Positions 8,573-14,999 of a DNA stretch of 25,793 nt are shown here, one piece after another (within the stretch, counting starts at the first letter, position 1; each line of letters begins with the position of its first letter). The notes under the pieces were generated by a model. The model saw nothing but the letters and a program-made list of their open reading frames with translations. It made no database searches and had not been told where the DNA came from. The translations under genes were made by a program, and so were the position numbers. The stretch is taken from positions 1 to 25,793 of the IMG/VR virus record IMGVR_UViG_3300047550_003969; one strand, written 5' to 3'. Source of the stretch: a virus.

Positions 8573-10084
8573 TTATATGTTATTGAATTTTTTTAGTACT
8601 GCTTCTCTATCAATTTTTGGTATTTCAAATCCGAGTTGATTTTGTGGCATATTATGTCCAACATACTCGTCGTGTCTGTATATGTTGAATTGTTCTCTTC
8701 CCTTCCAACTATTCATCATACTTTCCAGTCCGTCTATCATCTTGGAGGACATATATTTGCTGTTTAGATTACCTTCGTTGCTTAACCAGCGACGACCTTC
8801 CAAACCACATTCTTTTCTCTTTTCCTTTCCGATGACATACCAATACATCATAGCTTCGGCAGCGTCTTCCCACTTACCATAATCAGCGAAGATATATGGA
8901 GTTGGTACGCTTCCTTGAACCATACGTGCTGCTGGATAAATTGGAGTGACCCATCTACCATGCTTCTTGTATTTTCCATCGTGATTGCTTCCCCAACCAA
9001 TGTTGAACTCAATTGGATTGCCGTTTTCATATGTGAAACCGCACTGATCTTGAAGACCACCAGTCACCGTGACAATGATAGGCGTTCCCGCACAAATGCT
9101 TTCAGCCGTACCTAGACCAAATCCTTCATTGTCTGAAAGATTGATAGTAACATCCACCATATTATAATAACGGTTCAGTTCCTCTGGCATGATCTTTGGT
9201 TCACTAAACACGATATCATAGTTAGGACACATCGCTTCTTTACAGGCTCGTAAATCCGTACCATTTTCATCAACAGCGTTGGTGTGCATAAATAATACAC
9301 ATTGACTTGCCTCTTCTGGAGTAAGACTATCACAGAATGCTCTGTAAGCCATCAGAATGGTAGCTGTCTGCTTTCTTCTGATGTTTCTGTTATTATAGAA
9401 AATTATATACTTGTAGTTCTTCTTAAATAACTTTTTCTTTAGTTCTTCTATTTTATTTAGCTCTTCTTTGCTTGAAAGAGGTTTGAAAGTATCGGTGTTA
9501 ATACCATGAGGCACATATGTAACCGTGGTTGGATTTTTATAAGTTTTACCCAAAACGTTCTTGACGATGTTTTCAGTCTGCTTACTAATACAACCAATCC
9601 AATCACAGCTTTCGTAAAACGCTTTGTTATACATTGGATATGGCAAATCGTCCCAAATACTATAATAACCAATAGGACAACGTTGTCTGATTTCTCTTTC
9701 GATCTGATATAGCCAGCCCCAGAAACGAGGATCTGTAAAGTGAAGTATTGCGTCTGGCTTTTCTATATTCATTATTTCACGTAGTAAATCCGGGTGTCCA
9801 TATCCGTCTACGGGATATAAACGAGTGTATCCATCTGGAATACCCGCGAACTCGCTGGTAGCCTTGTCTACGTTAAATATCTTACCTTTGTCCGGGTGTT
9901 GAATAGAACCCGCGATTTGAGCCCAGTTAAATCTATGAGCTGTACCAACGACGAATTCTCTTGCCATTGTAGCAATACCAGAATGCATTCTGATATCGTC
10001 ACATAGTAGTAGAATCTTCTTTCTTTCGTTTTGTGGGATATAACCCGGTGGTAAACTAACCGATCCAGAAGCTTGATTTTCCAT
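8573..10084 (-). CDS. GT4-like glycosyltransferase, first gene of the glycan operon
   Basis: A 503-residue GT-B glycosyltransferase. N-terminal domain: KKILLLCDDIRMHSGIATMAREF, the usual glycine-containing loop. Second domain: YIIFYNNRNIRRKQT and VTINLSDNEGFGLGTAESICAGTPIIVT, the GT4 EX7E signature (E-G-F-G-L-G-x2-E). The protein is longer than typical members because of inserts around the donor pocket and a C-terminal extension. An AAAGGT ribosome site precedes the ATG, and a sigma70-like promoter lies at 10103-10130. As first gene it sets the start of the 9.3-kb operon. Donor unknown. Confidence 0.84.
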   Translation of the reverse strand: MENQASGSVSLPPGYIPQNERKKILLLCDDIRMHSGIATMAREFVVGTAHRFNWAQIAGSIQHPDKGKIFNVDKATSEFAGIPDGYTRLYPVDGYGHPDLLREIMNIEKPDAILHFTDPRFWGWLYQIEREIRQRCPIGYYSIWDDLPYPMYNKAFYESCDWIGCISKQTENIVKNVLGKTYKNPTTVTYVPHGINTDTFKPLSSKEELNKIEELKKKLFKKNYKYIIFYNNRNIRRKQTATILMAYRAFCDSLTPEEASQCVLFMHTNAVDENGTDLRACKEAMCPNYDIVFSEPKIMPEELNRYYNMVDVTINLSDNEGFGLGTAESICAGTPIIVTVTGGLQDQCGFTYENGNPIEFNIGWGSNHDGKYKKHGRWVTPIYPAARMVQGSVPTPYIFADYGKWEDAAEAMMYWYVIGKEKRKECGLEGRRWLSNEGNLNSKYMSSKMIDGLESMMNSWKGREQFNIYRHDEYVGHNMPQNQLGFEIPKIDREAVLKKFNNI

Positions 10085-10102
10085 AATTTGTAACCTTTGT
10101 TG

Positions 10103-10130
10103 ATAATGACCTATTTGCTTTAAATGTCAA
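10103..10130 (-). promoter_or_regulatory. Sigma70-like promoter of the glycosylation operon
   Basis: Minus strand TTGACA (10125-10130), 16-nt spacer, CATTAT (10103-10108). The leader to the ATG at 10084 is short and carries an AAAGGT ribosome site. It is the only good promoter seen for the whole operon down to 738. Confidence 0.55.
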
Positions 10131-10134
10131 GACG

Positions 10135-10344
10135 TTAAAACGCCGAGCCACTTATTTGCAGATCGTTTGTGTTATCAATTTTAGCTTTGAAATCAGGATC
10201 GTTGGTATATAGATAAACTGAACGATTTACCAGCTTTTGTAGTGTCATTCCGCTTGATACCCCAGACTCCTTAAATTGCGTATACTTGTCCTTAAAGATA
10301 TGGATCGAAGTAAAGCTTGTTTCATGGTTTGATTTTAGTTTCAT
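10135..10344 (-). CDS. Small ribbon-helix-helix-like putative DNA-binding protein
   Basis: A 69-residue protein. FTSIHIFKDKYTQFKESGVSSGMTLQKLVNRSVYLYTND matches by eye the ribbon-helix-helix pattern: a short beta strand, helix A (KDKYTQFKE), a turn, and helix B (TLQKLVNRSVYLY). Arc/MetJ-type repressors look like this. A 9-bp inverted repeat with 17-nt gap lies directly upstream (10350-10384), a natural operator for self-repression. It sits between the nuclease gene and the glycosylation operon promoter and could regulate either. The RHH call is a pattern judgement without a search. Confidence 0.45.
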   Translation of the reverse strand: MKLKSNHETSFTSIHIFKDKYTQFKESGVSSGMTLQKLVNRSVYLYTNDPDFKAKIDNTNDLQISGSAF

Positions 10345-10349
10345 ATAGT

Positions 10350-10384
10350 CTATTGTTCTCTATATACATATATATGAACAATAG
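10350..10384. repeat. 9-bp perfect inverted repeat, candidate operator
   Basis: CTATTGTTC (10350-10358) and GAACAATAG (10376-10384) are perfect inverted copies separated by an AT-rich 17-nt spacer. It lies 5 nt before the start of the RHH-like gene and 24 nt after the nuclease stop. It lacks a U-run on either side, so it is a poor terminator and a better operator or mRNA structure candidate. Confidence 0.5.
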
Positions 10385-10408
10385 TTTTATACTCATATAA
10401 AAACTAAA

Positions 10409-11410
10409 TCATCCTTCTTTACCATCACAATATAACTCTCCCTCTTTGTTCTTGAGAGTCTTGAAAACACAATATTTGCAGTTCTTACGAGCCTTTTCTG
10501 GATTTTTAAGGAACGATCCGTTCACATTATAATTACCATTTTCATCAAACGCATTGTTGATAAAGTCAAGAAACGAAGATTCTACTTCTCGCATGCTCAA
10601 CTTACCATCCGGCGGAGCGATACGTTGAATTCTCTGCTGAGGGAATGCAACATCCTCATATAGCTTCCGTTTAACGACGAAAAACTCAACATCAATATCA
10701 GACATAGGTACATTGAAGGTCTGATGATAAAAACGCTTATACAAAAGAAGTTGATCAATCTTGGTGCGGTCAGCCTTTTGATATTTGTTCCAACCAAACG
10801 AACTAGTCTTGAAGTCCAGAATAAGGATTTTCTTTGTAACCTTGTCTTTCAGAACAATGTCAAGAAATCCTTTATACATAATCTTACCACCACGCATGGG
10901 TATTTCTAGGGGTAGTTCGATACCAAGAACTTCGTATTGCTTAGATGGAAAATGCTTACTTCTGATAGCGTAGCTGGTAACGTGATCCAGAATAGTCTTA
11001 CCATCTTTTCTGAACTCTTCGATTCTGGTTGGAGTGACCAGATCCAGTTCGTCCAACTCCTCTTCCGTCAGCTTGAGCTGTTCTTCGGTTGCCAATTTGA
11101 GGTCTTTAAGTCCTTCATCAAATACCTTGGTAAACTCGGCGTAGGTATCAAAAGCATCCGCGTCTTTTGTACTTACATTGTATAATAATCTAAGATACTC
11201 TTGAAGAGCAGAGTGAATGCCGTCACCAAATACCGTGTTCAGACTGGCTTCATACGGAGCCAGCTTATCAATATAAGATAACTTCCACTGCATGGGACAC
11301 TTAAGCCACATTGAATATTGACTGAAGCTTACGGTTTTTGCCTTAGCCTTTGGCTTTTCTTCCGGAACTTTTGTGGTTGTATCTTCCACGTAGAAATCTT
11401 GAATAGACAT
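10409..11410 (-). CDS. PD-(D/E)XK nuclease, RecB/Cas4-like, with putative Fe-S cysteines
   Basis: A 333-residue nuclease of the RecB-like PD-(D/E)XK family. FGDGIHSALQEYL (about residues 61-73) is the N-terminal conserved His block. GFLDIVL (D184), ILDFKTS (D199, K201) and QLLLYKRFY (Q220, Y224) form the catalytic core. Cysteines C38, C311, C314 and C328 reproduce the one-plus-three layout that holds a 4Fe-4S cluster in Cas4 and AddB. The likely role is 5' or 3' exonuclease in DNA recombination or host DNA breakdown. No CRISPR array or cas gene is nearby, so it is not a Cas4 in the adaptation sense. It has its own promoter. Confidence 0.8.
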   Translation of the reverse strand: MSIQDFYVEDTTTKVPEEKPKAKAKTVSFSQYSMWLKCPMQWKLSYIDKLAPYEASLNTVFGDGIHSALQEYLRLLYNVSTKDADAFDTYAEFTKVFDEGLKDLKLATEEQLKLTEEELDELDLVTPTRIEEFRKDGKTILDHVTSYAIRSKHFPSKQYEVLGIELPLEIPMRGGKIMYKGFLDIVLKDKVTKKILILDFKTSSFGWNKYQKADRTKIDQLLLYKRFYHQTFNVPMSDIDVEFFVVKRKLYEDVAFPQQRIQRIAPPDGKLSMREVESSFLDFINNAFDENGNYNVNGSFLKNPEKARKNCKYCVFKTLKNKEGELYCDGKEG

Positions 11411-11418
11411 ATATACGT

Positions 11419-11446
11419 ACTATAATGATATAGAGTGAAATGTCAA
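11419..11446 (-). promoter_or_regulatory. Sigma70-like promoter of the nuclease gene
   Basis: TTGACA (11441-11446), 16-nt spacer, TATAGT (11419-11424), all on the minus strand. Only about 8 nt separate the -10 box from the ATG at 11410, so the mRNA would be almost leaderless. No Shine-Dalgarno is seen. Confidence 0.6.
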
Positions 11447-11488
11447 TGAATAAACGTTATTTTCACTCTTGTTTATATTTATTTTGAT

Positions 11489-11911
11489 ATGGGAGAAAAT
11501 TCAAAAGAAGTGGTATTCACACATATTCTTCAAAAGACAGGCATTTTGAGAAATTTTTCTATTTCCAGAGTGGTTTCTATGAGCGAATTGGAAAAAATTA
11601 AAATTGAAGCAAGAAAAAACTCATCTAACGAAGAAGAATTTAATAAAGCATTTCAAAAAAAGATTTCCGAATTTGCAAACTTACACGATCCAAAAAATCC
11701 AATACCTGGTATAATATACTTTAATGACAGTGAAAAGAAAAGAATGATTTATGCCAAGTATGCCAAAGAATGGGCAAAAAAGATAAAAGAAGATGGTACT
11801 CCAAAAAAAGAATTGGCTAACCTAATTAAAATGATGATATCGGAGCTGGGATTGACCAAGGACGACTTTGTAAACGAAAAGCAGGAAGAACAAGAGGATG
11901 ATGAAGAATAA
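11489..11911 (+). CDS. Hypothetical acidic-tailed helical protein
   Basis: A 140-residue protein not recognised. It is lysine- and glutamate-rich and mostly helical by eye. The N-terminus GENSKEVVFTHILQKTG is followed by a helix with MSELEKIKIEAR, a short DPKNPIPGIIYF turn, and helices to a strongly acidic tail (EKQEEQEDDEE). No signal peptide or membrane segment. It is the only rightward gene in the left 20 kb, and its stop codon directly abuts the stop of the convergent dNMP kinase gene. A possible TATATT -10 at 11474-11479 lies 9 nt upstream of the ATG, with a weak -35. An acidic tail is common in DNA-mimic or nucleic-acid-partner proteins, but nothing more can be said. Confidence 0.7.
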   Translation: MGENSKEVVFTHILQKTGILRNFSISRVVSMSELEKIKIEARKNSSNEEEFNKAFQKKISEFANLHDPKNPIPGIIYFNDSEKKRMIYAKYAKEWAKKIKEDGTPKKELANLIKMMISELGLTKDDFVNEKQEEQEDDEE

Positions 11912-12568
11912 TCAAATCTTCAATGTATCCACGAATTTTTCGACATAAGCAATCATATTTTTATTTTTGATAAGCTCTTCAACTGGGTCGTTGAATGTAG
12001 GCCATTCGATCACATAATCTGCACGCTTCTTGATTTTTGGATCATTGATCATTTCGTGGTCGTTTGCAGGAGGTACAAACTTTTTAATACTAACTTCTTG
12101 AGAAACCTTTGGAATTTTTCCAGTGTATTCCTCATATCGGCTCACGTGTACAAGTGTTCCTCCCATTTTGTTTTTTATCCAATCAAGTTCATCTTCTTGG
12201 TAATGATCGTAACGAACGTCTGATATGATTGCATAATCAAACCCGTGTGCATCAGCTCTATTGATGCTAGCTTCTGCTAAATCTGTCCAAAACTTACCAT
12301 TAGTTTGCTTTCTTTTTGCGTCGCCAAACCAAACCAAAAACGGACGAATTAAGGCTTTTTCTTCTGGAACTTGAGTGAAAGCGGAAAATCCAATTCTCTG
12401 GGTGCAAAACCAGTCGCAATGCTCTTTCAGAGGATCTGCAAGAGCAATTCTCTTAGCCTTCAATCCCTTTTCTTGGAGAAGATTGATCAAGATAGACACA
12501 AACGTATCTTTACCAGCTCTTGCAACTCCACCAACGCCAATGACACGAATTTTCTTTAAATTTTCCAT
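11912..12568 (-). CDS. Deoxynucleoside monophosphate kinase (T4 gp1-like)
   Basis: A 218-residue P-loop kinase that would phosphorylate dNMPs to dNDPs for phage DNA synthesis. GVGGVARAGKDTF (about residues 11-23) is a Walker A loop of the dNMP kinase type; LADPLKE, PFLVWFGDAKRKQTNGKFWTD and IISDVRYDHYQEDELDWIK match the substrate-binding and lid regions of T4 gene 1-like and related phage kinases. Length is close to T4 gp1 (about 240). It fits with the dCMP deaminase further right. It has its own promoter with a hairpin between the -35 and -10 boxes. Confidence 0.75.
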   Translation of the reverse strand: MENLKKIRVIGVGGVARAGKDTFVSILINLLQEKGLKAKRIALADPLKEHCDWFCTQRIGFSAFTQVPEEKALIRPFLVWFGDAKRKQTNGKFWTDLAEASINRADAHGFDYAIISDVRYDHYQEDELDWIKNKMGGTLVHVSRYEEYTGKIPKVSQEVSIKKFVPPANDHEMINDPKIKKRADYVIEWPTFNDPVEELIKNKNMIAYVEKFVDTLKI

Positions 12569-12578
12569 ATTGCTAAAT

Positions 12579-12607
12579 ATCCTACGTCAAACCGTAGGGT
12601 TAGTCAA
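12579..12607 (-). promoter_or_regulatory. Promoter of the dNMP kinase gene with internal hairpin
   Basis: TTGACT (12602-12607), 17-nt spacer, TAGGAT (12579-12584). Inside lies a perfect 6-bp inverted repeat CCTACG-6-CGTAGG (12581-12598), which covers the spacer and part of the -10. It could be an operator or the site of a hairpin. Confidence 0.5.
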
Positions 12608-12614
12608 TGTAAAA

Positions 12615-13091
12615 TTATTCGTCCAATAACTTTTTAATATCTTTATCGTTATGACCATACAAAGAAAGTATTTCCCTTACTTCGTCCTTGCTAACGATTT
12701 GTAGATACTCTGAGACATTTCTCTCGCTCTCTTGAAAGTGTTTACAAAGAATTTCCATAACTTCCTTTGACCACTTCTCCTCGGATTGGTTCTTGATATA
12801 CGGAAAGAAAGCACGTCCCTTGGGAGTCACGGCCAAACACAATTGATAGAACTCTCTTGGTTGAAGAATACCTTGATATTTCTGAATCTCGTTGATCATA
12901 TCAATACAACGAGTATCCATGCTTAAAAATCGGCATACCATATAATTCGACCAACTCTTCTGATCCGCCTCAGAAAGCGTATCAAAATATTTGGGGTTTC
13001 TACCTTCTCGGATTTGATTGATGTGATCAAACAATCCTTTGACTTTTGGTTTTGACTCTCCATCAGCTTTGGTTGTTTTCTTTTTTGGCAT
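12615..13091 (-). CDS. Sliding-clamp loader small subunit, T4 gp62-like (tentative)
   Basis: A 158-residue protein resembling T4 gp62-type clamp-loader subunits. After a lysine-rich tail (MPKKKTTK), it has LFDHINQIREGRNPKYFDTL, SWSNYMVCRFLSMD and MINEIQKYQGILQPREFYQLC, an arrangement (F..i..I....., yminRfLSm, ine.qky..l....Y) that T4-like gp62 proteins show. The role would be to tether gp44-type AAA subunits that load the clamp. It is slightly shorter than T4 gp62 (187). Sits 2 nt after a small membrane-protein gene. Assignment is by pattern memory. Confidence 0.5.
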   Translation of the reverse strand: MPKKKTTKADGESKPKVKGLFDHINQIREGRNPKYFDTLSEADQKSWSNYMVCRFLSMDTRCIDMINEIQKYQGILQPREFYQLCLAVTPKGRAFFPYIKNQSEEKWSKEVMEILCKHFQESERNVSEYLQIVSKDEVREILSLYGHNDKDIKKLLDE

Positions 13092-13093
13092 AA

Positions 13094-13423
13094 TTACTCT
13101 TTAGTATCTTCTTCGGTTTTTCTGTTTGCAATATTTTTTAGTCCTTGCCTTACAATTTTCTTTTCATGAATTATGATACCTTGAAGTCGAGAGTCAATCT
13201 CTTTGACGCTTTTATTGAGACGTTCATGTTTTTGATTAATATTCTTTATATTATCAAAGGCAGTTCTGAGTGTATCTGTTATAGCGTTTCCTGCCTCTGC
13301 CAATGACCGTTTTTGATTTTCATTTTGCTGAAGCAGCTGCTTCTTAACTTTAACAATTTCGTAAATAGAAAGGCCCAACAAAGTAAAAAGTATAACAAAT
13401 AATAAAATTTGTAAATTATTCAT
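13094..13423 (-). CDS. Small membrane-anchored coiled-coil protein
   Basis: A 109-residue protein with one N-terminal membrane helix (about residues 4-23, LQILLFVILFTLLGLSIYEI) followed by a long charged coiled coil (about 25-95). The architecture is that of a bitopic inner-membrane protein with a cytoplasmic or periplasmic coil. i-Spanin (Rz-like) proteins have this shape, but no lysis genes are seen around it, so that is only a possibility. The promoter's -35 lies at the stop codon of the HNH gene, and the leader is very short with no Shine-Dalgarno. Confidence 0.65.
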   Translation of the reverse strand: MNNLQILLFVILFTLLGLSIYEIVKVKKQLLQQNENQKRSLAEAGNAITDTLRTAFDNIKNINQKHERLNKSVKEIDSRLQGIIIHEKKIVRQGLKNIANRKTEEDTKE

Positions 13424-13430
13424 AATAAAA

Positions 13431-13458
13431 AAGGATGTATGAGTTTACACACATCCTT
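13431..13458 (-). terminator. Intrinsic terminator after the HNH gene
   Basis: An 11-bp stem (13431-13441 with 13448-13458, one G-U pair) with a 6-nt loop, then a minus-strand U6 run ending just before the next gene's ATG at 13423. The loop bases AGTTTA are the complement of the TAAACT -10 box of the next promoter. Confidence 0.65.
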
Positions 13459-13470
13459 GTTTTTTGTCAA
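13442..13470 (-). promoter_or_regulatory. Promoter embedded in a terminator, for the membrane coiled-coil gene
   Basis: TTGACA (13465-13470), exact 17-nt spacer, TAAACT (13442-13447). The -35 contains the TGA stop of the HNH gene, and the -10 is the loop of the terminator hairpin. Confidence 0.55.
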
Positions 13471-14129
13471 GATGCTACTTGATATCCTCTAATTTCCGAG
13501 ACATTGTCTAGGAAATGAATCCAACTTGGATGGTGTGCAATTTGAATAGTAGAACTAACGGGAACAGGAGGGGGAGCCTTTGGCTTACGAATAAGCTTCA
13601 AGCCAGCTTGGTCCGGTGTTTTGTCTGCTTTCTTACTGTTGATATCCTTATGACACCATACCATGTTTTCAAAGGTATTTCTACCACCTTTGGTACGTGG
13701 AATTACGTGGTCGATGTTACCTTCTTTCCAGCTTAATGCCTTACCGGTGTATTGGCAAATACCACCATCACGTTTACGGATACTTTCCTTGGTCGGCCGA
13801 GGGGTGATAAGGGGCATCTTACTATAGTTAGGTTGAATGATGACACGCGGAGCACGAATTGTCATACTGGATGTACGAATCGCAAGATCATATTCTCTGA
13901 TAGGGAGATTCTTCCAAGTATCCCAGTCAACGGGCTGAACATATTCTGGATTGTCCCAATCAACATTTCCATTGTCATCGGTGGGAAAATTCATGTCTAT
14001 AGCAAGAGCAGCGGGACTGTTACCGTCCACGCCACCAAGCATAGAGATGAGTGCTTCCTTAACAGTCTTTGTGTTAAGAGCTTGCCATAGTCCGTTTAGA
14101 CATAGAACAGGTTGATTAACTACATTCAT
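13467..14129 (-). CDS. HNH endonuclease
   Basis: A 220-residue HNH nuclease. The catalytic module reads RKRDGGICQYTGKALSW, then IDHVIPRTKGG, FENMVWCHKDINSKKAD: the D-H-x-I-P-R and N-K-x2-D core of the HNH_5/McrA-like group (one Cys of the usual zinc knuckle is replaced by Thr/Gly). The N-terminus VLCLNGLWQAL resembles the N-terminal segment common in stand-alone HNH proteins of bacteria and phages. The C-terminus KLIRKPKAPPP also fits. It may be a free-standing nuclease with a role in DNA processing or as a homing enzyme; no split target gene is seen next to it. Own promoter, AAAGGA ribosome site. Confidence 0.85.
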   Translation of the reverse strand: MNVVNQPVLCLNGLWQALNTKTVKEALISMLGGVDGNSPAALAIDMNFPTDDNGNVDWDNPEYVQPVDWDTWKNLPIREYDLAIRTSSMTIRAPRVIIQPNYSKMPLITPRPTKESIRKRDGGICQYTGKALSWKEGNIDHVIPRTKGGRNTFENMVWCHKDINSKKADKTPDQAGLKLIRKPKAPPPVPVSSTIQIAHHPSWIHFLDNVSEIRGYQVAS

Positions 14130-14153
14130 TTATAATATATCCTTTCAGATATA

Positions 14154-14182
14154 ACTATGAACAATTATGTATAATAAGTCAA
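14154..14182 (-). promoter_or_regulatory. Sigma70-like promoter of the HNH gene
   Basis: TTGACT (14177-14182), exact 17-nt spacer, CATAGT (14154-14159). The -35 contains the TGA stop codon of the upstream cupin gene. The sequence GTTCATAGTTATA around the -10 recurs exactly at the promoter near 14780. Confidence 0.55.
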
Positions 14183-14556
14183 GACTTATTTTGAGAATCT
14201 CCTGGCAAAACTCTATATGAGTCATCCTCAAAGTGTTGCGTAGAAACTTCTATGATAGTTGTGTCTTCCAACGCATATACTTGATGCGGATTTAACCTCG
14301 GAATATCTACTAAATCACCTTCGCTTAGAATAATTTCTTTCTTTTCAGCATTCTCAGTGTTTATTGTAGTCAAAGATATTTTTCCACTTTGAATATACCA
14401 GGTTTCGTGTTTAGAAACATGAAAATGCATAGAACCTTTTGATCCGGCATTAAAAATAAGAAACTTCATGCAATAGTCAGAGCTGTTAATTACCCAAACT
14501 TCTTGTCCCCAACCTTTTTTATATACTTCCGGCTTTAGTAACTTAGTCTTCTCCAT
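14179..14556 (-). CDS. Cupin-domain protein, phosphomannose isomerase type II-like
   Basis: A 125-residue single-domain cupin. GSKGSMHFHVSKHETWYIQSGKISL is cupin motif 1 (H-x-H ... E), and GDLVDIPRLNPHQVYAL is motif 2 (P...H). The N-terminus KPEVYKKGWGQEVWV resembles the start of mannose-6-phosphate isomerase/WbuC-like cupins (the P-W-G-x-E pattern). Such proteins isomerise sugar phosphates or bind sugar nucleotides, fitting the glycan theme. I place the start at the ATG at 14554-14556: an AAGGA site ends 6 nt before it, whereas the earlier ATG (14562) directly abuts that site. It overlaps the preceding small gene by 14 nt. Confidence 0.72.
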   Translation of the reverse strand: MEKTKLLKPEVYKKGWGQEVWVINSSDYCMKFLIFNAGSKGSMHFHVSKHETWYIQSGKISLTTINTENAEKKEIILSEGDLVDIPRLNPHQVYALEDTTIIEVSTQHFEDDSYRVLPGDSQNKS

Positions 14557-14770
14557 ATACATTCCTTTTTACCAATTTTACCTGTAAATATGGGTCGAGG
14601 TCTACCTCCATATCACCATCGAATAATACAATTGTCTTGTTAGCTTTATTTACTACAAGAGATACAGTAAGAATTTTTCCAGAAGCGCTTAGCACTTCGT
14701 CTCCAACTTTTAATCTCTTGGCAGCTTGTTCAACATATTTTACTTCTTTTTCTAATGTTTTCTTTGCCAT
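14543..14770 (-). CDS. Small beta-rich protein of unknown function
   Basis: A 75-residue protein. After a helical start (AKKTLEKEVKYVEQAAKRLKV) it contains GDEVLSASGKILTVSLVVNKANKTIVLFDGDMEVDLDPYLQVKLV, which looks like a small SH3/KOW-type barrel. I start it at the ATG at 14768-14770 because a promoter -10 box lies at 14780-14785, between that ATG and the earlier in-frame ATG at 14794, which would leave the earlier one outside the transcript. Not recognised further. Confidence 0.6.
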   Translation of the reverse strand: MAKKTLEKEVKYVEQAAKRLKVGDEVLSASGKILTVSLVVNKANKTIVLFDGDMEVDLDPYLQVKLVKRNVYGED

Positions 14771-14779
14771 ATGCTTATA

Positions 14780-14808
14780 ACTATGAACCAACATATTCTA
14801 AGCGTCAA
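14780..14808 (-). promoter_or_regulatory. Sigma70-like promoter giving a near-leaderless transcript
   Basis: TTGACG (14803-14808), exact 17-nt spacer, CATAGT (14780-14785), with the start ATG at 14770 only about 9 nt after the -10 box. The -35 contains the TGA stop of the small zinc-ribbon-like gene. Confidence 0.55.
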
Positions 14809-14999
14809 TCATATTTTGTAGCAAGATGCCAGTAACCACAATAATTACATTTGTATGGAGTTTTCTCCGACCTGTATTCCATCAGTATTCTTTTAGCATC
14901 ACGAATAGCATCATTGCGAGACTCGTATCCCATCTTAGTCTGGCATGATGCTTTATGATGATCACTTGAGGACTTGATATAGGATTTTCTTGTATTCAT
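14805..14999 (-). CDS. Small Cys/His zinc-binding-like protein
   Basis: A 64-residue basic protein overlapping the end of the RNA ligase gene by 38 nt. The C-terminal block PYKCNYCGYWHLATKYD (CxxC ... H) together with an upstream C/H (HHKASCQTKMGYES) suggests one zinc site; small phage proteins of this shape are common and mostly unstudied. A longer frame starting at 15062 lies entirely inside the ligase gene and its N-terminus looks unlike protein, so I chose the internal ATG. Confidence 0.6.
   Translation of the reverse strand: MNTRKSYIKSSSDHHKASCQTKMGYESRNDAIRDAKRILMEYRSEKTPYKCNYCGYWHLATKYD

Noticed and set aside
738-10084. T4-style glucosylation of hydroxymethylated DNA
   Set aside because: No hydroxymethylase or DNA glucosyltransferase signature is seen and the many sugar O-methyltransferases fit a glycan better; DNA modification genes elsewhere in the genome cannot be excluded.
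10409-11410. Cas4 as part of a CRISPR system
   Set aside because: No repeats, no other cas genes; the phage replication context explains it better.
13467-14129. Homing intron or intein around the HNH nuclease
   Set aside because: Both neighbours are complete, unrelated genes with their own starts; nothing looks split.
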